Assembly (NCBI GenBank): GCA_030525745.1
Contig: JAUNED010000013.1
Location: 1 to 48,755, forward strand
From: Lonepinella koalarum
GTDB lineage: Bacteria > Pseudomonadota > Gammaproteobacteria > Enterobacterales > Pasteurellaceae
Direction: 5' to 3'
Length of the DNA: 48,755 nucleotides
Part shown: positions 29,269 to 39,368 of the stretch, in pieces
Layout of the letters: each line of letters opens with the position of its first letter
Position numbering within the stretch: position 1 is the stretch's first letter
The notes under the pieces: generated by a model
What the model was told of the DNA's origin: nothing
The model's input: only the letters and a program-made list of their open reading frames with translations
The model's database searches: none
Program-made: the position numbers and the translations under genes

Positions 29269-29309
29269 AAAGTGCGGTTAAAAAACAAGGAGTTTTTTAA
29301 CCGCACTTT
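29269..29309 (-). terminator. Terminator after the DUF4153 gene (paired uptake sequences)
   Basis: An exact 18-bp stem (29269-29286 with 29292-29309) around a 5-nt loop. It separates the DUF4153-like gene from gyrB; both are minus strand. Confidence 0.8.
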
Positions 29310-29327
29310 GGGGAATTGAAATGTAAT

Positions 29328-31082
29328 TTATTTACTCAACAAAATAGCACCGGACAGATAGTCAAAAATATAACCTTTATCTTGAGCATAGAGAATGTTC
29401 AACTTTCTGAAGATCACTTTCACGCCTTTTTCCTGATTTTCAACCACTAAAAACTGATTATTTAAGGGTTTCAGCACCTCTAAGGAATGTTGTTTTGTGA
29501 TATCCAAACCGTTTTTTTGAAAGACATTCTGAATATGTTGCTCTAAGTTGAAACAGGCTAACTCCTTTCCCTTATCATCAACACAGACTAATTCGGTATA
29601 TTCCTGAGATAGTTTTTCTATCTCTTCAGCAATCATTCTCCTTTTCGGATTTTCAAAATAAAAAGTATCCAGATAGGTTAAACTGTTATAGCCTTGAATA
29701 TTGATTTCATCATTTTCATCTAAAGAAAATCTCATATCGCTAACCAGTGGATCGCTAAGCACGGCATTATTCACTTCAATTTTACCGTCATAGACAAAGA
29801 TTTCCTCAATCAATGGCAAATTTTTACCGTATTTTTCAATCAGTTTGTCATTATTAAAATCGGAATGAACACGTAAATAATGAAGGCTATTCGTGAGTTC
29901 ATCATATTGTTTAATTGTTTCTGCCGACAAATGGACTAAGTCCTTTTTAGGATCAAAACTATCGCGAATTTTACCTTGCTCGTTCAACAATCCTAAGGCA
30001 TTTAATTGTTGTTCAAAACGGGCAGATTGACTGGTAAAGGCAATATCTTTCGGTTGCACTAAAAATATCATTATAAAAATACTGGCCTGCACGATCCCCA
30101 GTAAATAACGATATTGGCGTAACATCGGCAACATTAACAAGCCATAACAAAGCGAAAGTGTGGTGGAAATTGCGACTAAATAAATACGAGTTTCTGTCCA
30201 AGCATAGGCTTCAATGCGTTGATAGAGGGCAAGCCAAAGCAATACGAAGGGTAATAAACTCAGATAAGGAAAGGCTCTAAAAAAAACTATCCAACGGGAT
30301 TTATCACAGAGAATTTGCAAGCAATAAATACCCAGACCGATGACCAAATAAGGCATTACTAAGTTTGCTACCATACCTTTCGGTAATTCGCCTAACAACA
30401 TAATTTGTAGTGCATAGGCATACAGCAACACCGTGTAAATCATTAACACCGGTGATAACACAAATTGAATAATAATTTGAACGAAGGGCGCAGCGGTGAA
30501 TTCTATTTCTTTTTGTTTTTGTTGATAAATTAAAAAGAATAATGGAATAAAAAATAAATGGCTGAATATCGTAATACGTTCGTAAGTCTGATAATGAAAT
30601 TTTAAATCAAACAGGTTTTCAATACTAAATATCAAGATTGATAACGTTCCCCAAATCAACCAGCCTGTGAGGCAAGCCAGCAGGAAATTGAGCAGTTGAA
30701 GAAAAGTGCGGTGAATAAATTGACGATTTTCACGATAAAAGGGTACAGCAATTAAAATCAGAAATAACAAGACATTGGCAGCCCAAAATTTGGGTTCATT
30801 GAGGTAATAACGTGCGTTTTGTCCAAGGGAATATATCAAAAAGGTACCCATGAACGGTAAAAGAACGGATAGTTGATACCACCATTTATTCCCGTTTGCT
30901 AAATAAATTAAAGCAAAATAAATGGGAGTGAAAAGCCAATAAGAAAGGTTTCCGAAAACACCAAAATCCAAAAATAAGGTCGGTATCGCCGCTACACTGA
31001 TCAGAATAATCTCTAGCGGATGTTGTAAAAACGCAAATTTTATCTGTTGCCCTAAACGGGTAAAAAATACAGAAATTGCCAT
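29328..31082 (-). CDS. DUF4153-type polytopic membrane protein
   Basis: A 584 aa protein with about ten to twelve hydrophobic helices in the first 340 residues and a soluble C-terminal part (about 345-584). The segment VLSPVLMIYTVLLYAYALQIMLLGELPKGMVANLV followed by GLGIYCLQILCD is typical of the DUF4153 family. The function is unknown. The C-terminal domain (DYLSGAILLSK at the end) may be periplasmic or cytoplasmic; topology was not resolved. Its ATG lies about 90 bp from the divergent def, and a uptake sequence is in the shared spacer. Codon use looks ordinary for the window. Confidence 0.78.
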   Translation of the reverse strand: MAISVFFTRLGQQIKFAFLQHPLEIILISVAAIPTLFLDFGVFGNLSYWLFTPIYFALIYLANGNKWWYQLSVLLPFMGTFLIYSLGQNARYYLNEPKFWAANVLLFLILIAVPFYRENRQFIHRTFLQLLNFLLACLTGWLIWGTLSILIFSIENLFDLKFHYQTYERITIFSHLFFIPLFFLIYQQKQKEIEFTAAPFVQIIIQFVLSPVLMIYTVLLYAYALQIMLLGELPKGMVANLVMPYLVIGLGIYCLQILCDKSRWIVFFRAFPYLSLLPFVLLWLALYQRIEAYAWTETRIYLVAISTTLSLCYGLLMLPMLRQYRYLLGIVQASIFIMIFLVQPKDIAFTSQSARFEQQLNALGLLNEQGKIRDSFDPKKDLVHLSAETIKQYDELTNSLHYLRVHSDFNNDKLIEKYGKNLPLIEEIFVYDGKIEVNNAVLSDPLVSDMRFSLDENDEINIQGYNSLTYLDTFYFENPKRRMIAEEIEKLSQEYTELVCVDDKGKELACFNLEQHIQNVFQKNGLDITKQHSLEVLKPLNNQFLVVENQEKGVKVIFRKLNILYAQDKGYIFDYLSGAILLSK

Positions 31083-31174
31083 ATAAACCTCAAAAAGTGC
31101 GGTAGAAATTTGCGTTATTTTATAAGAAATCAGGTAGAATAAGCGAACTTTTTTAGTAGAGAGAAACTTTAATT

Positions 31175-31687
31175 ATGAGCTTATTAAATGTGTTAATTTT
31201 TCCTGATGAACAACTGCGTACCATTGCTCAGCCGGTAACGGAATTTAACGAACAATTACAGCAGTTTATTGATGATATGTTTGAAACTATGTACAAAGAA
31301 GAAGGGATTGGCTTAGCGGCGACTCAAGTGAATGTGCATAAACGTGTCATCACGATAGATATTGATGGCGATAAAGCTAATCAAATTGTATTGATTAATC
31401 CTGAAATCATTGAGAGCAGTGGTGAAACAGGCATTGAGGAAGGTTGTCTTTCCGTACCGGGTTTCCGTGGGCTTGTGCCTCGTAAGGAAAAAGTGAAGGT
31501 AAAAGCTTTAAATCCTCATGGAGAAGAATTTACCTTAAATGCCGATGGTTTATTAGCCATTTGTATTCAACACGAAATTGATCACCTCAATGGAGTGATG
31601 TTTATCGACTATCTGTCCCCCTTAAAACGCAATCGTATCAAAGAAAAATTGGTCAAATACAAAAAACAGTTGGCTAAGGCGGGTTGA
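31175..31687 (+). CDS. def: Peptide deformylase
   Basis: Removes the formyl group from the N terminus of new proteins. The 170 aa protein has all three motifs of the Fe(II)/Zn deformylases: GIGLAATQV (about 45-53), EEGCLSVPG (about 88-96, metal-binding Cys) and QHEIDHLNG (about 131-139, HExxH). Length matches the family. It is followed by fmt and rsmB, with 140 bp of hairpin-rich spacer before fmt instead of the short gap usual in E. coli. Confidence 0.98.
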   Translation: MSLLNVLIFPDEQLRTIAQPVTEFNEQLQQFIDDMFETMYKEEGIGLAATQVNVHKRVITIDIDGDKANQIVLINPEIIESSGETGIEEGCLSVPGFRGLVPRKEKVKVKALNPHGEEFTLNADGLLAICIQHEIDHLNGVMFIDYLSPLKRNRIKEKLVKYKKQLAKAG

Positions 31688-31693
31688 TTTCTT

Positions 31694-31797
31694 CCCCATA
31701 CGAGCCGTATGGGGATAATTGGACCAAGCTGATCCGCAGCTTAAACAAATAGTCGCAGAGCGACTAGGATTATTGAGGCTAGCACGGCTCGTGCTAG
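31694..31797 (+). repeat. Array of four tight hairpins between def and fmt
   Basis: Four separate perfect dyads in 104 bp: CCCCATACG-AGC-CGTATGGGG (31694-31714), AAGCTG-ATCCG-CAGCTT (31726-31742), TAGTCGC-AGA-GCGACTA (31750-31766) and CTAGCACG-GCT-CGTGCTAG (31779-31797). Three have 3-nt loops. The 9-base centres of the first (ACGAGCCGT) and fourth (ACGGCTCGT) are reverse complements, so their loops could pair. None is followed by a proper T tract, so termination is not the obvious role. The function is unknown; a processed spacer RNA or mRNA stability element are inferences. Confidence 0.8.
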
Positions 31798-31827
31798 GTA
31801 TAACATTTTTAACGAAGCACATTAATT

Positions 31828-32784
31828 ATGAAAAAACTCAACATCATCTTCGCCGGCACCCCCGATTTTGCCGCCCAGCATTTACAGGCGTTACTTCAAT
31901 CCAATCATAATGTCATCGCCGTTTATACTCAGCCGGATAAACCAGCCGGCCGAGGTAAGAAATTGCAAGCCAGTGCAGTGAAACTGCTCGCAGAGCAACA
32001 TCAAATCCCTGTTTATCAACCTAAATCTTTACGCAATGCCGAAGCACAAGCGGAGTTGCAGGCCTTAAATGCAGATGTCATGGTTGTTGTGGCTTATGGA
32101 CTCATTTTGCCGAAAGCTGTATTAGACGCGCCTCGTTTAGGGTGTTTGAATGTGCATGGGTCAATTTTACCCCGTTGGCGTGGTGCGGCACCGATTCAAC
32201 GGGCGATTTGGGCAGGAGATACACAAACCGGTGTGACTATTATGCAAATGAACGAAGGCTTGGATACGGGCGATATGTTGCATAAAGTCTATTGCGAGAT
32301 CAGCCCGACAGAAACTTCAGAGAGCTTGTATCACAAATTGGCAGAATTAGCGCCGCCGGCGTTGATTGAGGTGTTAGACGAGCTTGATAGCGGTAAATTT
32401 GTGCCGCAAGTGCAAGATGACAGCCAAAGTAATTATGCGGACAAGCTCAGTAAAGAAGAGGCGGAATTAAATTGGCAGCTTTCCGCTGTTCAGTTAGAAC
32501 GCAATATTCGTGCGTTCAATCCTGCTCCTATTGCGTTTTTAAGATTAATCCAAAACGGCGTAGAAGAACGTGTTAAAATTTATGCGGCTAATGTGCTACC
32601 ACATCAAGAGAAAGCCTTAGGGACAGTGATTTCGGTAGATAAAAGTGGTATTCAAATTGCAACAGTGGACGGTGTGTTAAATGTTACCCAATTGCAACCT
32701 TCAGGCAAGAAACCGATGTCAGTGCAGGATTTCTTAAACGGTCGTGCCGATTGGTTTAAGGTTGGAGCTGTTCTATGCGCTTGA
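31828..32784 (+). CDS. fmt: Methionyl-tRNA formyltransferase
   Basis: Formylates initiator Met-tRNA with 10-formyl-THF. The 318 aa protein begins [20 protein letters not shown]; catalytic segments are [24 protein letters not shown] (about 108-131), containing the Asn/His pair, and the following [16 protein letters not shown]-type text with the catalytic Asp (about 142-156). The C-terminal OB-like domain ends [15 protein letters not shown]. It overlaps rsmB by 10 nt. It is preceded by the hairpin array. Confidence 0.98.
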   Translation: MKKLNIIFAGTPDFAAQHLQALLQSNHNVIAVYTQPDKPAGRGKKLQASAVKLLAEQHQIPVYQPKSLRNAEAQAELQALNADVMVVVAYGLILPKAVLDAPRLGCLNVHGSILPRWRGAAPIQRAIWAGDTQTGVTIMQMNEGLDTGDMLHKVYCEISPTETSESLYHKLAELAPPALIEVLDELDSGKFVPQVQDDSQSNYADKLSKEEAELNWQLSAVQLERNIRAFNPAPIAFLRLIQNGVEERVKIYAANVLPHQEKALGTVISVDKSGIQIATVDGVLNVTQLQPSGKKPMSVQDFLNGRADWFKVGAVLCA

Positions 32785-34133
32785 ATAAAACACACAAAAC
32801 TCAGGCAAAATCCACCGCACTTTCTGTACGAGCAGTAGCTGCACAGGTTATTTTACAGGTGTTGGATCAGGGGAAATCTCTTTCGTCGTTAATACCTGAG
32901 ATGCAACCTCAGATTAAAGTACAAGATATGCCGTTGTTACAAGAAATTTGTTTTGGCGTATGTCGTGTATTGCCTCGGCTAGAGTGGATTTTACGTTTGT
33001 TATTAGATAAACCATTGAAAGGTAAAACACGCATCGTGCATTGTTTGTTGTTGGTGGGATTGTACCAGTTACTTTATACTCGAGTTCCGGCTCATGCGGC
33101 GATTAATGAAGTTGTGGATGCTACAAAATTCTTGAAATCAGACAGCTTTCGAGGCTTGTTGAATGGTGTATTACGTCGCTTTTTACGTGAACAAGACAGC
33201 GTTTTAGCGGTGGTAGATAAACATTGGCAAACCCAACACCCTGAATGGTTGGTGAATAAACTGAAAAAAGCTTATCCAAACTGGCGTGAGATTATTGAAG
33301 CGAATAATCAAAAACCACCGATGTGGGTGAGGGTCAATCCGCAACATTGTGATCAAAAAACTTATCAGCGGTTGCTTGCCGAGAGGGGAGTATCGGCTGT
33401 TGCCAGTGAACACCCCCAAGCCTTACGCCTAGAACAACCAAGTGCGGTGCAACATTTACCGTTTTTTACAGAGGGAGGTGCCTTTGTACAGGATTTGCAT
33501 GCCCAGTGGTCGGCGATTTTACTTGAACCACAAAATGGCGAATTGATTTTAGATGCTTGCGCTGCTCCCGGTGGAAAAACGACTCATATTTTAGAGTTAG
33601 CTCCACAAGCGAAAGTCGTGGCGCTGGATGTAGAACAAAATCGTTTGTTGCGTGTAAATGAAAATTTAAGCCGAATGAAGCAACAGGCATTAGTGATTTG
33701 TGGTGATGCAAGCCAGCCGGAAAATTGGCTTGATAAGGTGGCAAATTATGCTGAACAAGCTCAAAGTGCGGTTAAATTTGATCGTATTTTGCTAGATGCG
33801 CCTTGCTCGGCAACGGGTGTTATTCGCCGCCATCCTGATATTAAGTGGCTACGTCAAGAAAGTGATATAGCCCCGTTGGTGGCATTGCAACGGCAAATTT
33901 TAAATGCACTTTGGGAAAAATTAAAACCGAATGGGATTTTATTGTATGCCACTTGTTCTTTATTACCTGAGGAAAATGCTGAGCAAATCAGCCATTTTTT
34001 GCACGAGCATCGGGAGGCTCAATTAGAAGGTTTGCCTTTCGGTGGAGATAAAAGTGCGGTAGGTTTTCAGTTTATTCCACAAACAGAGGGAGGAGACGGC
34101 TTTTATTACGCCAAATTAAGAAAAGTCGCTTAA
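32775..34133 (+). CDS. rsmB: 16S rRNA m5C967 methyltransferase
   Basis: Methylates C967 of 16S rRNA. The 452 aa protein has an N-terminal NusB-like domain (about 15-150, ERIL-like [33 protein letters not shown]) and a C-terminal SAM-dependent methyltransferase: [16 protein letters not shown] (about 259-274), [18 protein letters not shown] (about 343-360) and TCSLLPEEN (about 392-400), holding the two conserved cysteines of the RNA m5C class. It ends the def-fmt-rsmB run. In E. coli trkA and mscL follow on the same strand; here they are inverted. Confidence 0.97.
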   Translation: MRLNKTHKTQAKSTALSVRAVAAQVILQVLDQGKSLSSLIPEMQPQIKVQDMPLLQEICFGVCRVLPRLEWILRLLLDKPLKGKTRIVHCLLLVGLYQLLYTRVPAHAAINEVVDATKFLKSDSFRGLLNGVLRRFLREQDSVLAVVDKHWQTQHPEWLVNKLKKAYPNWREIIEANNQKPPMWVRVNPQHCDQKTYQRLLAERGVSAVASEHPQALRLEQPSAVQHLPFFTEGGAFVQDLHAQWSAILLEPQNGELILDACAAPGGKTTHILELAPQAKVVALDVEQNRLLRVNENLSRMKQQALVICGDASQPENWLDKVANYAEQAQSAVKFDRILLDAPCSATGVIRRHPDIKWLRQESDIAPLVALQRQILNALWEKLKPNGILLYATCSLLPEENAEQISHFLHEHREAQLEGLPFGGDKSAVGFQFIPQTEGGDGFYYAKLRKVA

Positions 34134-34137
34134 ACAA

Positions 34138-34170
34138 AAAAACGCTCCACAATGAATATGGAGCGTTTTT
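34138..34170. terminator. Bidirectional terminator between rsmB and mscL
   Basis: AAAAACGCTCCA (34138-34149) pairs exactly with TGGAGCGTTTTT (34159-34170) around a 9-nt loop, with T and A tracts serving both strands of a convergent pair. Confidence 0.9.
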
Positions 34171-34184
34171 ATAGGAAAGTGCGG

Positions 34185-34568
34185 TTATTTTTTCAATAAA
34201 TCGCGAATCTCTGCCAATAGTTCTTCTTGTGTTGGGCCTTTTGGCTTTTCTACCGGTTTTTTCACTTTATTGATTGCTTTCACCATCATAAAAATAGCAA
34301 AAGCGATAATGATGAAATTAAATACGTTTTGAATGAATAAACCATAACCTAAAGTTAATGCAGGGCTTTCGCCAGAGGCTTCTGCTAAGACGAATTTTAA
34401 ATCTTTAAAATCAACGCCACCAGTGAATAAGCTTAGTACCGGCATAACCACATCAGCGACAAGTGAACTGACGATTTTACCGAATGCGCCACCGATGATT
34501 ACACCGACGGCCATATCCATTACATTACCACGCACCGCAAATTCGCGAAATTCTTTAATAAAGCTCAT
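34185..34568 (-). CDS. mscL: Large-conductance mechanosensitive channel
   Basis: A 127 aa channel that opens under hypo-osmotic shock. The N terminus [33 protein letters not shown] (with TM1 at about 15-40) and the second helix (about 72-96, [26 protein letters not shown]) fit MscL, followed by the cytoplasmic bundle [13 protein letters not shown]. Length is within the family range. It lies 89 bp downstream of trkA on the same strand, and the two are inverted relative to the def-fmt-rsmB group. Confidence 0.98.
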   Translation of the reverse strand: MSFIKEFREFAVRGNVMDMAVGVIIGGAFGKIVSSLVADVVMPVLSLFTGGVDFKDLKFVLAEASGESPALTLGYGLFIQNVFNFIIIAFAIFMMVKAINKVKKPVEKPKGPTQEELLAEIRDLLKK

Positions 34569-34657
34569 AAAGTTTCCTTTTTGATTAAGTTAATAACAAT
34601 TAAATATTTTAAAATCAGCGTATTATAGAGATCTTTTTTCATTTGTATAGCAGATTT

Positions 34658-36034
34658 TTAAATAAATAATGTGCTTGGCTGGAACAATTTTTCTAATTCG
34701 CTGACTTGCTTTTTATCGTTTACATAAACGACAACACGATCATTCTCTTGAATAATGACATTTTTTCGGCCGATCAATATTTCCTGACCACGTAAAACAG
34801 CACCAATAATTGCACTGCTTGGCAGCTTTAATTCAGCGATTTTTCTCCCAATCACTTGTGAGCTGGTAGAATCACCATGAACGACAATTTCCAAGGCTTC
34901 TGCGCTACCATGTCGTAGAGTGACTACATGGGGAATATCACCTTTGCGAACATGTCCGAGTAAGGCGGAAATTGTCGCCTGTTGTGGAGATACAGCAATA
35001 TCAATAGTGCCGCCTTGAATTAAATTGATATAGGCTATTCGTTGAATGAGTACCATAGCTTTTTTAGCCCCAAGCCGTTTTGCCAACAGGGCTGCCATAA
35101 TATTGGCTTCATCATCGCTGGTGAGAGAAATAAAAACATCGATATTTTCAATATGTTCTTCAAACAAAAATGCCTGATCTGAGGCATCAGCACAAAATAC
35201 TAAGGTTTTGGACAGTTTTTCGGCCAATAGGGTTGCCCGTTGTGGGTTGCGTTCAATTAATTTTACCGAACAATCATTTTCTAATATTTTTGCAACGCCG
35301 GTTCCCACATTGCCTCCTCCTACAATCATAATGCGTTTATAGGGCTTTTCCAGTCGTTGTAGTTCGCTCATCACCGCTTTAATATGTTCCGTAGCGCAAA
35401 TAAATGTGACTTCATCACCGGCTTCAATAATGGTGGACGCCTGTGGGCGAATGACTTTATCTTGGCGTAAAATCGACACAATACGACAATCAATGTGAGG
35501 CATATGTTCACGCAAAGCAGAAATGGCATAGCCGACTAAAGGACCACCATAATAGGCTTTACACACAACAATACTGATTTTTTGTTCGGCAAAATGCGAG
35601 ACTTGTAATGCACCGGGATAATCAATTAAACGTACGATGTCTTCAGTAACGAGTTTTTCAGGTGAAATAATATGGTCGATAGGAATGGTATCAGATTGAA
35701 ATAATTTGTCTTTTTCCCGTAAATAATCTGTGTTTCGAATACGTGCAATTTTGGTGGGGGTGTGAAATAAGGTATAGGCCACTTGGCTGGCAATCATATT
35801 TACTTCGTCTGAACTGGTGACTGCGACCAATAAATCAGCGTCCGCCGCACCGGCCTCCCGTAATACAGAAGGAGAGGAAGCAGAACCGGTTAATACACGT
35901 AAATCATGTTTTTCTTGTAGCGAACCTAGACGATTTTCGTTGTTATCCACTAAGGTAATATCGTTATCTTCACTGACTAAATTTTCAGCCAGTGTTGTGC
36001 CAACCTGTCCTGCACCTAAAATAATAATTTTCAC
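34658..36034 (-). CDS. trkA: Trk potassium uptake regulator TrkA
   Basis: The peripheral NAD-binding regulator of TrkG/TrkH potassium uptake. The 458 aa protein has two repeats, each with a Rossmann RCK-N domain and an RCK-C domain: [19 protein letters not shown] (1-19) and [18 protein letters not shown] (about 234-251) are the GxGxxG motifs, and [16 protein letters not shown] plus [13 protein letters not shown] begin the C-terminal modules. Length matches E. coli (458). The ATG lies 45 bp from the end of the neighbouring lgtF-like gene on the same strand. Confidence 0.97.
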   Translation of the reverse strand: MKIIILGAGQVGTTLAENLVSEDNDITLVDNNENRLGSLQEKHDLRVLTGSASSPSVLREAGAADADLLVAVTSSDEVNMIASQVAYTLFHTPTKIARIRNTDYLREKDKLFQSDTIPIDHIISPEKLVTEDIVRLIDYPGALQVSHFAEQKISIVVCKAYYGGPLVGYAISALREHMPHIDCRIVSILRQDKVIRPQASTIIEAGDEVTFICATEHIKAVMSELQRLEKPYKRIMIVGGGNVGTGVAKILENDCSVKLIERNPQRATLLAEKLSKTLVFCADASDQAFLFEEHIENIDVFISLTSDDEANIMAALLAKRLGAKKAMVLIQRIAYINLIQGGTIDIAVSPQQATISALLGHVRKGDIPHVVTLRHGSAEALEIVVHGDSTSSQVIGRKIAELKLPSSAIIGAVLRGQEILIGRKNVIIQENDRVVVYVNDKKQVSELEKLFQPSTLFI

Positions 36035-36079
36035 TGTGTTTTCTCCAAAACTCGTGATTTTTTGACCGCACTTGGGGCG

Positions 36080-36850
36080 TTAATGAGGTTTTTGGGTTTG
36101 TGTTCTGACCCATAAATCAGCATATTTTACGAAAGTAGAATGCGCAGATAATATGGCGAGTAAAAAACCTTGTTTACCGTCTAAAAAGCCGGCCCGTAAC
36201 AGATACATTTTCACAAAACAGCCTATTGCATGAGTCATAGCATTAAATAAGGTTGTTGTTTTTCCTTTGGCTTGGCGTTGTTGTGCCCAAGCTTTTGCAT
36301 AGCCTGCCGATTTTACAAGATAATGATGTATGTCTTTGTAGGTAAAATGTAACAAATCGCCTTGTAATTTTTGCACTTCTGCGGTGGCAGGGTAATGGAC
36401 TTTTTCGTGTACTAATTCATCGCCATATTGAGCCAACTTCGTAGGATATAAACGAATGACATAATCGGGATACCAGCCTGAGTGACGAATTTCACGTCCG
36501 AAAACTGTACTCAGGCGAGGAATTTTAAATAGCGTATTATTTGAATTTTCCTGTATTGCTTGTTGAATTGATTGAGCTAATTCAGGGGTGACCCGTTCAT
36601 CGGCGTCCAGCCATAATACAAAATCCGAAGTTACGTATTGTTGTGCTAATTGGCGTTGTTTGCCGAATCCCTGCCAATGAGTATGTTGATAAAATTTTGC
36701 ACCATAAGAACGGGCGATTTGCTCGGTGTTGTCGGTGCTGCCACTGTCTAAAATCACAATTTCATCAACCCAATCTTTTACGCTGTCTAAACACAAGGCG
36801 AGATCTTGAGATTCATTTTTCACAATCATCGCTACACTTAATGTTGGCAT
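36080..36850 (-). CDS. lgtF: GT2 glycosyltransferase, LgtF/WaaE-like lipooligosaccharide core enzyme
   Basis: A 256 aa family 2 glycosyltransferase. I start it at ATG 36850 ([20 protein letters not shown]), which has AAAGGA 8 nt upstream, rather than the longer frame. The GT-A fold is visible: [16 protein letters not shown] (about 33-44), and the DxD-type LWLDADERV (about 80-88); [23 protein letters not shown] near the C terminus is a hallmark of the WaaE/LgtF group, which attach a beta-1,4-glucose to the first heptose of the core. The exact linkage is inferred from family, and symbol confidence is moderate. It is not next to waa genes here; trmO is upstream. Confidence 0.82.
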   Translation of the reverse strand: MPTLSVAMIVKNESQDLALCLDSVKDWVDEIVILDSGSTDNTEQIARSYGAKFYQHTHWQGFGKQRQLAQQYVTSDFVLWLDADERVTPELAQSIQQAIQENSNNTLFKIPRLSTVFGREIRHSGWYPDYVIRLYPTKLAQYGDELVHEKVHYPATAEVQKLQGDLLHFTYKDIHHYLVKSAGYAKAWAQQRQAKGKTTTLFNAMTHAIGCFVKMYLLRAGFLDGKQGFLLAILSAHSTFVKYADLWVRTQTQKPH

Positions 36851-36931
36851 AGAATGTCCTTTATTTGGCAAAATTATTGTGCCTATTCTATCACAAAAAA
36901 GTGCAGAAATTTGCACCGCACTTTGTAGTGC

Positions 36932-36951
36932 TTTATTTGAATGATCAACAG
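36932..36951. repeat. Solo copy of the terminal repeat found at 8825-8844 and 9003-9020
   Basis: TTTATTTGAATGATCAACAG is identical over 20 bases to the reverse complement of 8825-8844. It lies between trmO and the lgtF-like gene, 3 nt from the trmO stop codon. No second copy occurs within the next few hundred bases, so this is an isolated end or a different use of the same motif. Confidence 0.75.
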
Positions 36952-36954
36952 CGC

Positions 36955-37683
36955 CTAGAAAATAACACTAGCTTCGACAGGAACGATGTCGATTACTTCT
37001 ACTCTCCCCCTTTCTTTCATTTGAAATGTCACATTAAATTCAGATAAATGTACACCATAAATGCGTTCTGAAATTTGCCCTTGTTGATAGGCCGGGCGAG
37101 GGTCTTGTTGTAAGACTTCACTGATAAAACGCGGTAAGTACGGTTGTTTTTCTTCCAGTTTTTGTAGCATACGTTGAGCTGTTGGGCTGAATTTGACTTC
37201 TAATAAAGGCAAAGGTTTTTCTTGGGCAAAACCACATAATGCATGAGGTTCGCTATCGGCAAAAGCAATGTAGGGTTTGATATCGACAATCGGCGTACCA
37301 TCGACTAAATCGACAGAGCCTAGATGTAATAATACTTTGCCTTGTGAACAGTCGATTTTTCGGAGTTCGACTTTTGATAATCCAAGTGGGTTTGGGCGAT
37401 GAGTAGAACGGGACGCAAATACGCCTATTCGTTGATTGCCGCCGAGCCTTGGCGGGCGTACAGTAGGTTGCCATTTCCCCGATGGAATTTGATCAAACAG
37501 GAAAATAAGCCACAAGTGGCTAAATTGTTCTAAACCCCGTACTGCCTCGGGGGAATTGTAAGGGGGTAATAGTTCTACTATGCCTGTGCCGTCTTGAACT
37601 AAATTAGGTTGGCGAGGGACTGAAAATTTTTCTTTGTATGCTGTGTGGATCACGGCAATAGGGGTTAAGGTCAAATCAGACAT
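36955..37683 (-). CDS. trmO: tRNA (t6A37-N6)-methyltransferase TrmO
   Basis: Adds a methyl group to t6A37 of threonine tRNA. The 242 aa protein (YaeB/VirR family) has [21 protein letters not shown] (about 5-25), [14 protein letters not shown] (about 51-64), [28 protein letters not shown] (about 76-103) and KPYIAFAD, all signature segments; the single-sheet beta-barrel SAM-binding class. Its substrate is the product of TsaD, also in this window. It is divergent from menA by 80 bp. Confidence 0.96.
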   Translation of the reverse strand: MSDLTLTPIAVIHTAYKEKFSVPRQPNLVQDGTGIVELLPPYNSPEAVRGLEQFSHLWLIFLFDQIPSGKWQPTVRPPRLGGNQRIGVFASRSTHRPNPLGLSKVELRKIDCSQGKVLLHLGSVDLVDGTPIVDIKPYIAFADSEPHALCGFAQEKPLPLLEVKFSPTAQRMLQKLEEKQPYLPRFISEVLQQDPRPAYQQGQISERIYGVHLSEFNVTFQMKERGRVEVIDIVPVEASVIF

Positions 37684-37763
37684 TGAAGATAATCTATGCT
37701 AGAATAGGGGCTGATATGATACCTTAAACCGCTGAAAGTGCGGTAAATTTTGAGTGATTTTTT

Positions 37764-38663
37764 ATGTTGGATTTGAAAATATGGGTGGAAACGGCTCGCC
37801 CAAAAACCTTACCGCTTGCTTTGGCGATTATTTTGACCGGATCGGCTTTGGCGCAGTGGAATGGTTATTTTGATTTAGGGATAACTTTGCTTTGTTTGCT
37901 GACAGCAACACTCTTACAAATTGTTTCAAATTTTGCCAATGATTATGGAGATCATCAAAAAGGATCCGATACGGTAGAACGTATTGGGCCATTGCGTGGT
38001 ATCCAACAAGGTAAAATGACGGCCGAACAACTCAAAAAAGGCTTAATTATAGTGATTATTGCCAGTTTTTTATCCGGTGCAGCATTAATTTTAAGGGCTT
38101 ATGAAACCCTGCAGGATTTATTGGCTTTTGGGCTTTTGGGCGTTTTAGCTATCATCGCAGCAATGACTTATACAATGGGTAAAAAACCCTACGGCTATTT
38201 AGGTTTGGGGGATGTATCCGTTTTTTTATTTTTTGGATTACTTGCCGTGTGTGGTACCTATTATTTACAAGCCCATACTCTTCCTTTTTCCATCTTTTTA
38301 CCGGCAGCCGCCTGTGGTTGTTTATCTACGGCGGTATTAAATATCAATAATTTACGAGATATTGAACAAGATAAAAAAGCTGCTAAAAATACCCTTATTG
38401 TGCGTATTGGGGCAAAAAACGGTCGAATTTATCATCTTTGCCTATTGGCAAGTGCGGTCATTTTTTACAGTATTTTTGCTGTTTTGCATAAGCCGATATT
38501 ACTGGTTTTTATTGCTGTTATTGGAGGGCTTTTGGCCAAGCACGGTATAGATGTTTATCGCACCCAAGATCCCTTTTCTCTTCGTCCCATGCTTGGCAAA
38601 ATGTCGATGCTGGCTTTATTGAGCAATGTTCTGTTCAGCCTAGGCTTGCTAATATTGCCCTAA
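37764..38663 (+). CDS. menA: 1,4-dihydroxy-2-naphthoate polyprenyltransferase
   Basis: An inner-membrane UbiA-family prenyltransferase that attaches the isoprenoid tail in menaquinone synthesis. The 299 aa protein has about eight or nine membrane helices; the first Asp-rich motif is NDYGDHQKGSDT (about 52-63) and the second NNLRDIEQDKKAAKNTL (about 194-210). MLDLKIWVETARPKTLPLALA is the usual start. Uptake sequences lie just upstream and inside the frame. rraA follows by 44 bp. Confidence 0.97.
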   Translation: MLDLKIWVETARPKTLPLALAIILTGSALAQWNGYFDLGITLLCLLTATLLQIVSNFANDYGDHQKGSDTVERIGPLRGIQQGKMTAEQLKKGLIIVIIASFLSGAALILRAYETLQDLLAFGLLGVLAIIAAMTYTMGKKPYGYLGLGDVSVFLFFGLLAVCGTYYLQAHTLPFSIFLPAAACGCLSTAVLNINNLRDIEQDKKAAKNTLIVRIGAKNGRIYHLCLLASAVIFYSIFAVLHKPILLVFIAVIGGLLAKHGIDVYRTQDPFSLRPMLGKMSMLALLSNVLFSLGLLILP

Positions 38664-38707
38664 CAGGCATATACTATCGTATATTTTTTATTCAGTGAGG
38701 AAATATT

Positions 38708-39205
38708 ATGCACATTGATACATCAACGCTTTGCGACATTTATTTAGATCAAGTCGATGTTGTTGATCCGATCTTTTCCAGTTTCGGTGGTGTAACTTCA
38801 TTTTTTGGCAAAGTGACGACGGTAAAATGCTTTGAAAATAATGGGTTAATTGCTGAAGTTTTGGAGGAAGACGGCCAAGGTCGGGTATTGGTTATTGATG
38901 GTGGTGGTGCGGTGCGTCGAGCTTTAATTGATGCAGAGTTGGCACAGTTGGCAGCAGATAATCATTGGGAAGGTATTATTGTCAATGGGGCGATTCGCCA
39001 ACTGGCAGACTTAGAAAATATCGATATTGGTATTCAGGCATTGGCACCTATTCCTGTTGGAGCGGAACAAGGTAATCAGGGAGAAACGGATGTGCCGGTA
39101 AATTTTGGCGGTGTCACTTTTTATCCTGAAGATATGGTTTATGCCGATTTAACGGGGATTATTTTATCGCAAGAACCTCTTGAAATTGATGATTTAATTG
39201 AATAG
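38708..39205 (+). CDS. rraA: Regulator of ribonuclease E activity A
   Basis: A 165 aa ring-shaped trimer that binds RNase E and inhibits it; once misnamed menG because of its place beside menA, as here. Conserved text: [23 protein letters not shown] (about 5-27), [18 protein letters not shown] (about 70-87) and [26 protein letters not shown] (about 92-117). The sequence lacks methyltransferase motifs, supporting RraA. With pnp and deaD it adds to a set of RNA-turnover genes in the window. Confidence 0.97.
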   Translation: MHIDTSTLCDIYLDQVDVVDPIFSSFGGVTSFFGKVTTVKCFENNGLIAEVLEEDGQGRVLVIDGGGAVRRALIDAELAQLAADNHWEGIIVNGAIRQLADLENIDIGIQALAPIPVGAEQGNQGETDVPVNFGGVTFYPEDMVYADLTGIILSQEPLEIDDLIE

Positions 39206-39223
39206 TTGTATATATTTTGAACG

Positions 39224-39265
39224 AAAAGTGCGGTTGGATTTGCCAAAACATTCAACCGCACTTTT
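39224..39265. terminator. Terminator of menA-rraA (paired uptake sequences)
   Basis: AAAAGTGCGGTTG (39224-39236) pairs exactly with CAACCGCACTTTT (39253-39265) across a 16-nt loop; ATTTTTTG follows on the plus strand. Confidence 0.8.
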
Positions 39266-39368
39266 ATTTTTTGATCGAGTTCACAAATTCATCAAAAAGT
39301 TATTGCTTTTTAAGTATAAAATGATAATTTTCCCCTCGTAATTCCACCTAACTCAAAAGGATTATTCT

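Noticed and set aside
31719-31910. Open frame MDQADPQLKQIV... across the def-fmt spacer
   Set aside because: It starts at a TTG without ribosome site, consists largely of the hairpin array, and runs on out of frame into fmt. The hairpins explain the sequence better.
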